A stretch of 64,000 nt of DNA from Roseococcus pinisoli. GTDB taxonomy: Bacteria; Pseudomonadota; Alphaproteobacteria; Acetobacterales; Acetobacteraceae. The notes under the pieces were generated by a model. It ran no database searches. It was not told the DNA's origin and worked only from the letters and a program-made list of their open reading frames with translations. Shown here piece by piece: positions 58,076 through 64,000 of this stretch (the stretch's first letter is position 1; every line of letters starts with the position of its first letter). The stretch covers positions 1,054,001-1,118,000 of the forward strand of contig NZ_JAHCDA010000002.1 of the NCBI RefSeq assembly GCF_018413645.1, written 5' to 3'. The position numbers and the translations under genes are program-made.

Positions 58076-59575
58076 ATGTCACCGATCGCACTCGCGCGGC
58101 GAGCCATCGCCGCGGGCGCCCGCCACCGCTGGCGCGCCCTTGCCCTGGCCTGGCTGGTCTGCCTCGCCGGATGGACGGTCGTGGCGAACCTGCCGAGCCG
58201 CTACGCGGCGACCACCCGCGTCTACGCCGATGCCGATGCGATCCTGGGCCTGCTGCTGCGTGGCATCGCGATCGACAGCTCCCCCGCCGGGCAGGTGGAG
58301 ATCCTGCAGCGCACGCTGCTCAGCCGCCCCAATCTCGAGAAGATCATCAGCCGCACCGGCCTCGATCAGCGGGCGCCTGACGATCTGTCGCGCGAGAAGC
58401 TGATGAACGACCTGGCGCGCGACATCCGCATCACGACGCAGACGCGCAACCTCTTCACCATCGACTATCGCGATTCCGACCCGCGCGTCGCCCAGGAGGT
58501 GGTGCAGACGGCGCTGAACCTCTTCATGGAGGCCGCGACGCTGACGGACCGCCAGCAGATGGAGAATGCGCGCTCCTTCGTGAACCAGCAGATCGCCTCC
58601 TACGAGGTGCAGCTGCGGCAAGCGGAGCGGCGGCGCGCCGCCTTCCAGGCCCGCTACATCGACGTCCTGCCTTCCGAGGCGCTGGGCGGCATCACGCGCC
58701 TGGAGGCAGCCCGTTCGCGCCTGGCTCAGGTCCAGGGCGAGCTGCAGGACCAGCGCCGGCGGCTCGAGCTCACGCGCCAGCAGCTGGAAGCCATGCCGGC
58801 CGCCGCGCCCGTGATCGCGGGCGGCGGGGGCGGCGGATCGCGCCTCGCCGAGGCGGAGCGCTCCCTTTCCGAGCTGCGCCTGCGCTACACCGACGCGCAT
58901 CCCGACGTCGTGGCCGCGCGCCGCATCGTCGGCTCCCTGCGCTCCTCCGGGGGCGGCGGCGGCACGGGTCCGGCGCGCGAGGTCTCGCGGGTCAATCCGG
59001 CCTATGAGCAGATGCGCCTGCGCCTGATCGACGTGGAGGCGCAGATCGCCTCGCTCGAGCGCCAGGAGCGCGAGGGCCAGGCCGAGGTGGTACGCCTGGA
59101 CAACATGGCGCGCAGCGAGCCCGAGGTGCAGGCCCAGTTCCTCAACCTCGACCGCGACTACTCCGTCCTGCGCCGCAACTACGAGGAGCTTCTCGCCCGG
59201 CGCGAATCGCTCCAGCTCGGCGGCGCGGCGCGCAGCAGCTCGGACCGCGTGCGGCTGGAGGTGGTCGATCCGCCTTCCGTGCTGGCGCAGCCCGTCTCGC
59301 CGGATCGCCGGCTGCTCGCGGCGGGCGTGCTCGTCATCGGCCTCGGCGCGGGGGCGGCCCTGGCCTTCCTGCTGTCCCAGTTCGACCGGACTTTCTACAC
59401 CGTCCAGGATCTCCGCCGCCTCGGACCCACGGTGCTGGGCGCCTTCTCGGCCCCGCCGCGGCGCGGTGTCCTCCTCGGTCGACTGGGCTTTGCGAGCGGC
59501 ATCGCCATGCTGCTCCTCGCCTTCGGCGTGACCGTCGCCGGCGGTCCCCTCCACGTGGCGAGGATGTTCATATGA
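58076..59575 (+). CDS. exosortase-A-associated chain-length determinant protein (Wzz/EpsF-like)
   Basis: Inner-membrane protein of 499 residues controlling polysaccharide length and partnering the kinase-like ATPase next door. The Wzz domain starts near residue 20 with a membrane segment (ALAWLVCLAGWTVVANL), a long periplasmic coiled coil covers about 140-400 with Gly-rich interruptions (VIAGGGGGG, SSGGGGGTG), and a second pair of membrane helices lies near the C-terminus (LLAAGVLVIGLGAGAALAFL). The chain-length motif VDPPSVLAQPVSPDRR precedes the helix. Its stop overlaps the following gene (ATGA). Confidence 0.92.
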   Translation: MSPIALARRAIAAGARHRWRALALAWLVCLAGWTVVANLPSRYAATTRVYADADAILGLLLRGIAIDSSPAGQVEILQRTLLSRPNLEKIISRTGLDQRAPDDLSREKLMNDLARDIRITTQTRNLFTIDYRDSDPRVAQEVVQTALNLFMEAATLTDRQQMENARSFVNQQIASYEVQLRQAERRRAAFQARYIDVLPSEALGGITRLEAARSRLAQVQGELQDQRRRLELTRQQLEAMPAAAPVIAGGGGGGSRLAEAERSLSELRLRYTDAHPDVVAARRIVGSLRSSGGGGGTGPAREVSRVNPAYEQMRLRLIDVEAQIASLERQEREGQAEVVRLDNMARSEPEVQAQFLNLDRDYSVLRRNYEELLARRESLQLGGAARSSSDRVRLEVVDPPSVLAQPVSPDRRLLAAGVLVIGLGAGAALAFLLSQFDRTFYTVQDLRRLGPTVLGAFSAPPRRGVLLGRLGFASGIAMLLLAFGVTVAGGPLHVARMFI

Positions 59576-60495
59576 CGACCGGTTCGGTTAACCGCGCCCA
59601 CCTCGTGGAGCGCGCGCTCGAAGCCATGGGCGCGTCCCCGCTGCCGGCCCCCCTCGGCCCGCCGGCGCCGCCCGCCGCCGAGCGCCAGCCGGCGGAACCG
59701 GCCGAGCGCCCCGTCTATGCGCCCGCCGCTCGCCCCCTGGCAGAGCCGCGCCCGGCCATTCCGATGGCCGCGCTGCGGGAAGCCGGCCTGGCCTTCACGG
59801 TCGAGGCGAAGGCGCGCTCCAAGTTCATGGAGGAGCTGGCGCTCGTGCAGCACCAGCTGTTCCGCGCGCTGGAGCCCGCGGTCGGCGAGGCGCGGGCGGC
59901 CGCGCGCCGCCAGATCATCATGGTCACCAGCGCCCGGCGCGGCGAGGGCAAGAGCTTCACCTCGCTCAACATCGCGGCGAGCATGGCGAGCACCACCGCC
60001 CGCCCGGTCCTGCTGGTCGACGTGGACGGGGGCGCGTCGTCGCTCACGGCCCGCCTTGGCCTGACGGCGGAGCGGGGGCTGATGACCCTCGCCCGGGAGA
60101 AGGATTTCTCCCGCGAACTGCCGCTCAGGCCGACCGCGATCGAGCGCCTCTCCTTCCTTCCGCATGGCAGCGCGACGGTGGCCGAGGCGCGGGCGGCGAA
60201 TTCCGACACGCTCGCCCTGGCCATCCGCTCGCTGGCCTCGGCCCTGCCCCGCCACGTGCTGGTGCTCGACACGCCGCCGGCGCTGGCCACGAGCGATGCG
60301 CAGTCCCTGGCGGCCGTCGCGGGCCAGGTCGTCATGGTCGTGCAGGCGGAATCGACCCAACGCGACGAAGTCGAGGCGGCGCTTGATCTTGTCGACAATT
60401 GCCCTCTTCTTCAACTTCTTCTGAATCGCACACGACTCACGACAAATGATAGCTTTGGCGCTCATGGGGATTACGGAGCGACCGAGCATGCGTGA
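59572..60495 (+). CDS. CpsD/CapB-family tyrosine kinase-like ATPase, exosortase-A-associated
   Basis: Cytoplasmic P-loop ATPase of 307 residues that should pair with the Wzz-like protein. A disordered Pro/Ala-rich N-terminus (residues 20-70) precedes the nucleotide-binding domain with Walker A SARRGEGKSFTSLNIAASMA, A' motif RPVLLVDVDGG and Walker B VLVLDTPPAL. The C-terminus ends AHGDYGATEHA with a single Tyr, whereas kinases of this type usually carry a tyrosine cluster. The start overlaps the Wzz stop and its end overlaps the next gene by eight bases. Confidence 0.9.
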   Translation: MTTGSVNRAHLVERALEAMGASPLPAPLGPPAPPAAERQPAEPAERPVYAPAARPLAEPRPAIPMAALREAGLAFTVEAKARSKFMEELALVQHQLFRALEPAVGEARAAARRQIIMVTSARRGEGKSFTSLNIAASMASTTARPVLLVDVDGGASSLTARLGLTAERGLMTLAREKDFSRELPLRPTAIERLSFLPHGSATVAEARAANSDTLALAIRSLASALPRHVLVLDTPPALATSDAQSLAAVAGQVVMVVQAESTQRDEVEAALDLVDNCPLLQLLLNRTRLTTNDSFGAHGDYGATEHA

Positions 60496-62212
60496 AGCCT
60501 TGCAGGACCTTTCACCGTTCCGGCACCGATTTCTGGGGGCGGTATCGGTTCTCTTCGTGGGTGCATCCCCTGCCTTCGCCGAGCCGCCTCCCCTTCCTTC
60601 GGATGTCGGCCCGGGCTCGCTGCCCACCACCCGCGCGGCAGCAGCGGCGGCGCTGGCCGAGGAGGGTGGGATACCCGCCCCTTCAACCCTGTCGCCGGCC
60701 GTGAGGCTCGGCGCCTTCGGCTTGCCGACCGGCGGCCCGCCGGCCGAGGGGCCGCCCCCGGCCGATGCGGAGCCCACCCGCCGCTGGACCATCTCGCCCA
60801 GCCTCGGCGTGCAGGTGATGGGCACCGACAACGTCTTCCAGACGGCGCAGAACCGGCGCTCGGACATGATCACGACGATCATGCCCTCGCTCATCCTGGG
60901 CGCCGACACCTCGCGCCTGCAGGGCGTGCTGAACTATTCGCCGAACATCCAGATCTACGCGAATACGCGCGGCCAGAACCGCATGGACCAGCGCTTCAAC
61001 GGCCAGGGCCTCGCCACGCTGGTGCCGGGCCTGCTGTTCCTCGACGTCCGCGGCGCCTCCGCCGTCCAGACGCTGACCGGCGGCATCGCGCCGGAATCGA
61101 CGCTGGTGACCGACCGGCGGAACACGCTGCAGACGACGAGCTTCCAGATCTCGCCCTACATCATGCATCGCTTCGGCGACCTGGCGACGGTCCGCGCCGG
61201 CTATGCCTTCCAGTACGTCGACCAGAAGACCGACTCGCAGTCGGGCCAGTTCACGCTGACGCCCGGCGGCCTGCCGACCTTCCAGAACCAGAACTTCACC
61301 GCGCACGAGGTCTATGCCGTGGCGCGCAGCGGGCCCGACCTCGGCCGCCTCGCCCTCGAAGCCCGGGTGGACAGCACCTCCTATATCGGCACGGGCGTGC
61401 TGGACGGCGCCTATCGGCGCAATGCGGCGATCCAGGCGCGCTACGCCATCGTCCGCGGCTTCTCTGCCCTCGTCGAGGGCGGCTACGAGCAGCAGCGCTA
61501 TGGCGGCGTGCCGGGCGTGCACATCAGCGGCCCCATCTATTCCGTCGGCTTCCGGCTCGACTTCTCCGACGAGAGCCGGATCATCGCGAAATACGGCCGG
61601 CACGACGGCTTCGACTCCGCCTCGCTGGACGCCTCCCTTGCCCTGGGCGGAAGGACGCGCCTCTCCGCCAGCTACAATGAGCGCCTATCCACCTCGGCCG
61701 GGCTGGCGGGAGACCTCCTGGCCACGACCTCGCTCGACGCGCTGGGCAATCCGATCGATCTCGCCACCGGCCTGCCCGTGGTGCAGCCCTTCGCCAATTC
61801 CTTTCTCGGCGCGCAGACGAGCCTGATGCGCGTCCGCTCCGCCGCCGCCGCGCTGGTGCAGAACTGGCCGCGCGACACCATCGCGCTGACCTTCAACTAC
61901 GAGAAGCGCGACCCGATCTCCGCGGTGCCCGGCACGGCCAGCTTCCAGCAGACCGGCACCTCGGGCGCGGTCTCCTGGTCGCACGCGCTGACCGAACGGA
62001 CAACGGCCTTCGCCTATCTCCAATATGGCGAGTTCACCAACGGCATTCTCGGCAAGGGCGACTTGGTGACCGCCAGCCTCACCTTCACGCACCAGCTGCA
62101 GCCGCGGCTCACGGGCACGCTGCAATTCGCCACCAGCAGCCGCAGCGACGAACGCAGTACCGGCCGCGCGACGCAGAACCTCGTTCTCGTCGGCCTCCGG
62201 CAGAGCTTCTAG
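60488..62212 (+). CDS. outer-membrane beta-barrel-like protein, PEP-CTERM-system-associated (EpsL-like)
   Basis: Exported protein of 574 residues. The signal-like segment FLGAVSVLFVGASPAFAEPP follows the ATG at 60488 (MREALQDLSPFRHRF). A linker rich in Pro/Ala reaches residue 110, then a long run of alternating amphipathic strands ending in Phe (LVLVGLRQSF), the outer-membrane barrel signature. Repeats such as GVLNYSPNIQIYANTRGQNR and SSYIG-like strands fit a barrel of about 16 or more strands. It is the counterpart of the uncharacterised PEP-CTERM-associated barrel that follows the tyrosine kinase in related loci, probably assisting polysaccharide passage. Confidence 0.85.
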   Translation: MREALQDLSPFRHRFLGAVSVLFVGASPAFAEPPPLPSDVGPGSLPTTRAAAAAALAEEGGIPAPSTLSPAVRLGAFGLPTGGPPAEGPPPADAEPTRRWTISPSLGVQVMGTDNVFQTAQNRRSDMITTIMPSLILGADTSRLQGVLNYSPNIQIYANTRGQNRMDQRFNGQGLATLVPGLLFLDVRGASAVQTLTGGIAPESTLVTDRRNTLQTTSFQISPYIMHRFGDLATVRAGYAFQYVDQKTDSQSGQFTLTPGGLPTFQNQNFTAHEVYAVARSGPDLGRLALEARVDSTSYIGTGVLDGAYRRNAAIQARYAIVRGFSALVEGGYEQQRYGGVPGVHISGPIYSVGFRLDFSDESRIIAKYGRHDGFDSASLDASLALGGRTRLSASYNERLSTSAGLAGDLLATTSLDALGNPIDLATGLPVVQPFANSFLGAQTSLMRVRSAAAALVQNWPRDTIALTFNYEKRDPISAVPGTASFQQTGTSGAVSWSHALTERTTAFAYLQYGEFTNGILGKGDLVTASLTFTHQLQPRLTGTLQFATSSRSDERSTGRATQNLVLVGLRQSF

Positions 62213-62222
62213 GGGAATCGTC

Positions 62223-63194
62223 ATGATGCTCACGGATTTCTACGGGCTGCGGGAGCATCCATTCCAGATGACGCCCGACGCGCGCCTGTTCTATCCGAGC
62301 ACCGTGCATTCCCGCGCCTATGCGCATCTCACCTACGGCATCGCGCAGCGCGAGGGCTTCGTGGTCGTCACGGGCGAGGTCGGCGCGGGGAAGACCACCC
62401 TCGTCGACCGTCTTTGCTCCGAGCTCGATCCCGTGGGCTTCGCCGTCGCGCGGATCAGCACCACCCAGGTGGCCGGCGACGACCTGCTCCGCCTCGCCGC
62501 CGCCGCCTTCGGCACCGAGGCGGATGGCAACAAGGCGGCCGTGCTGCGGGGCATCTCCGCCGCGCTGCGCGCGGGCGACCGGCGCTTCCTCCTCATCGTC
62601 GACGAGGCGCAGGGCCTGAAGATCGACGCGCTGGAGGAGCTGCGCATGCTCTCCAACGTGACCGAGGGCGGGCAGGCGCCGATGCAGACCATCCTGCTCG
62701 GCCAGCCACAGCTCCGGGCCATGCTCGCCAGCCCCGACCTCGAGCAGCTGCGGCAGCGCGTGCTGGCCAGCTACCACCTCGGCGCGCTCTCGCGCGAGGA
62801 GACGCACGCCTATGTGAAGCACCGCATGCGGGCCGTGGGCTGGCAGGAGAACCCGCGCTGGGAGGACCGCGCGCTCGACCTCATCCACCGCCACACGGAT
62901 GGCCTGCCGCGCCGGATCAACCGCCTCTGCTCGCGCGTGCTGCTGAGCGGCATGCTGGAGAAGTCCGACGTGCTGAGCGCTTCCATGGTCGAGGCGACGG
63001 CGCTCGAACTCGAGGAGGATCTGGGCCCGACCATGCTGCGGACGGCCCGCGGCGGAGCTTCCGCCGATTACGACGCCGCCCTGCGCGACGTCCAGCAGCG
63101 CCTCGCGACGCTCGAGCGGAATGCCGGGCAAAGGGAACGCCTTTTCAATCGCCTCGCGGAGATATTCTTCGACGGCGTGAGGGACCGACCATGA
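62223..63194 (+). CDS. ExeA-like AAA ATPase, XrtA-system-associated
   Basis: Cytoplasmic ATPase of 323 residues. The opening MMLTDFYGLREHPFQMTPDA is the hallmark of ExeA/GspA-like ATPases, then Walker A VVTGEVGAGKTTLVDRL, Walker B FLLIVDEAQGL and a sensor region LRMLSNVTEGGQAPMQTILL. A coiled tail follows residue 270. Proteins of this type regularly occur in exosortase-A polysaccharide loci. It starts ten bases after the barrel gene and overlaps the deacetylase (ATGA). Its mechanical role in export is inferred. Confidence 0.92.
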   Translation: MMLTDFYGLREHPFQMTPDARLFYPSTVHSRAYAHLTYGIAQREGFVVVTGEVGAGKTTLVDRLCSELDPVGFAVARISTTQVAGDDLLRLAAAAFGTEADGNKAAVLRGISAALRAGDRRFLLIVDEAQGLKIDALEELRMLSNVTEGGQAPMQTILLGQPQLRAMLASPDLEQLRQRVLASYHLGALSREETHAYVKHRMRAVGWQENPRWEDRALDLIHRHTDGLPRRINRLCSRVLLSGMLEKSDVLSASMVEATALELEEDLGPTMLRTARGGASADYDAALRDVQQRLATLERNAGQRERLFNRLAEIFFDGVRDRP

Positions 63195-64000
63195 AATCCA
63201 TCGCGATCGCCCCCGAGGTCGCACAGCACCGCACCCGCTCCCGCAACGCCATGTCCGTGGATGTGGAGGACTGGTTCCAGGTGCAGGGCTTCGCCGACGT
63301 CATTCCGCGCGAGGAGTGGGATTTCCTCGACTGTCGCGTGGAAGCCAATACGGATGCGGTGCTGCACCACTTCGAGGAAGCCGGCATCCGCGCCACCTTC
63401 TTCACCCTCGGCTGGGTCGCCGAGCGCTATCCGCGCCTGATCCGCCGCATCGTCGAGGCCGGCCATGAGCTCGCCAGCCACGGCTACGGGCACCAGCGGG
63501 TGGACCAGATCGGCCCCACGGCCTTCCGCGAGGATATCCGCCGCGCGCGCACGATCCTGGAGGATGCCGGCGGGGTGCGGGTCTCGGGCTATCGCGCGCC
63601 GACCTTCTCGATCGGCCCCGCGACGCCCTGGGCGCATGGCATCCTGGCCGAGGAGGGCTACCGCTATTCCTCCTCCGTCTTCCCGGTGCGGCACGATCTC
63701 TACGGCTCGCCCGACACGCCGCGGGTCGCGCACCGGCCGAGGCCGGAGGGCGTGGTCGAGCTGCCGATGACCACCTGCCGCGCCTTCGGCCGCAACCTGC
63801 CCTGCTCGGGCGGGGGATGGTTCCGGCTTGCGCCCTACCGGCTCTTCCGCGCGGGGCTGCGCCACGTGAACGACATCGAGGGCCGGGCCGGCATCTTCTA
63901 CTTTCACCCCTGGGAGATCGACGCGGCCCAACCGCGCGTCTGGCACGCCAACCGCCTTTCGCGCTTCCGGCACTACACCGGTGTCGCCAGCATGCCGCCG
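63191..64000 (+). CDS. XrtA-associated polysaccharide deacetylase, 3' end outside window
   Basis: NodB-family enzyme that removes acetyl groups from the polysaccharide; the visible 270 residues are open to the window edge. Metal and catalytic residues are in MSVDVEDWFQVQGF (Asp pair) and HELASHGYGHQRVD (His-x3-His), followed by SGYRAPTFSIG and the DUF3473-type region with FYFHPWEIDAAQPRV. The order barrel, ATPase, deacetylase is the standard one in XrtA loci. The start overlaps the ATPase stop (ATGA). Further cluster genes, probably including the exosortase, should lie downstream. Confidence 0.92.
   Translation, partial: MKSIAIAPEVAQHRTRSRNAMSVDVEDWFQVQGFADVIPREEWDFLDCRVEANTDAVLHHFEEAGIRATFFTLGWVAERYPRLIRRIVEAGHELASHGYGHQRVDQIGPTAFREDIRRARTILEDAGGVRVSGYRAPTFSIGPATPWAHGILAEEGYRYSSSVFPVRHDLYGSPDTPRVAHRPRPEGVVELPMTTCRAFGRNLPCSGGGWFRLAPYRLFRAGLRHVNDIEGRAGIFYFHPWEIDAAQPRVWHANRLSRFRHYTGVASMPP

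Overview
This is a GC-rich, densely coded window from an alphaproteobacterium. The very high GC content, the many solute-uptake genes (Liv-type ABC, peptide ABC and a Bug/TctC binding protein) and the exosortase-A (XrtA/PEP-CTERM) exopolysaccharide locus suggest an Acetobacteraceae-like lineage such as Roseomonas or a relative. That placement is inference; there is no rRNA or other phylogenetic marker here.

Region 1 (1-13.8 kb) is metabolic. It starts inside a peptide/nickel-type ABC transporter: two ATPases (the first cut by the window edge) followed by a large binding protein. A frameshifted gene remnant follows, then a complete leftward branched-chain amino-acid-type operon livKHMGF. A rightward catabolic group comes next: Bug-type binding protein, enolase-superfamily acid-sugar dehydratase-like enzyme, VOC protein, beta-lactamase-fold serine hydrolase and CitE-like lyase.

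Region 2 (13.8-27.2 kb) concerns secretion and signalling. A THxN-type PEP-CTERM protein sits behind a convincing sigma-54 promoter. A type I secretion ABC transporter and its adaptor follow, then a 1431-residue chimera in which CheB, CheR, PAS, kinase and receiver modules are largely degenerate but end in a LuxR-type DNA-binding domain. A small XRE regulator comes next. Last is a 1072-residue signal-peptide-less protein with a RIFT-barrel/toroid-like catalytic region and CBM60-type carbohydrate-binding modules, a plausible substrate of the nearby type I system.

Region 3 (27.2-64 kb) is the exopolysaccharide/PEP-CTERM locus. Leftward genes encode glycosyltransferases, methyltransferase, GNAT/FemAB-like proteins, a glycosyltransferase-deacetylase fusion, a flippase, an asparagine-synthase-type amidotransferase and a sugar epimerase. 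Three rightward genes (two GT2 enzymes and a FkbM methyltransferase) follow. A leftward eight-gene run contains the priming sugar transferase, prsK, prsR, prsT, an O-glycosylation ligase-like protein, a small membrane protein, a glycosyltransferase and a lipoprotein paralogue of the CBM60 enzyme. Divergent from it, a rightward operon encodes export protein, chain-length regulator, tyrosine-kinase-like ATPase, outer-membrane barrel protein, ExeA-like ATPase and polysaccharide deacetylase, and runs off the window edge. The exosortase itself is not in the window.

Taken together, region 3 would assemble, polymerise and export a polysaccharide. The PrsK/PrsR pair probably controls sigma-54-dependent PEP-CTERM genes such as the one at 14 kb. 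Two related putative glycan-active enzymes leave the cytoplasm by different routes. Four very AT-rich intergenic islands mark the main regulatory regions.
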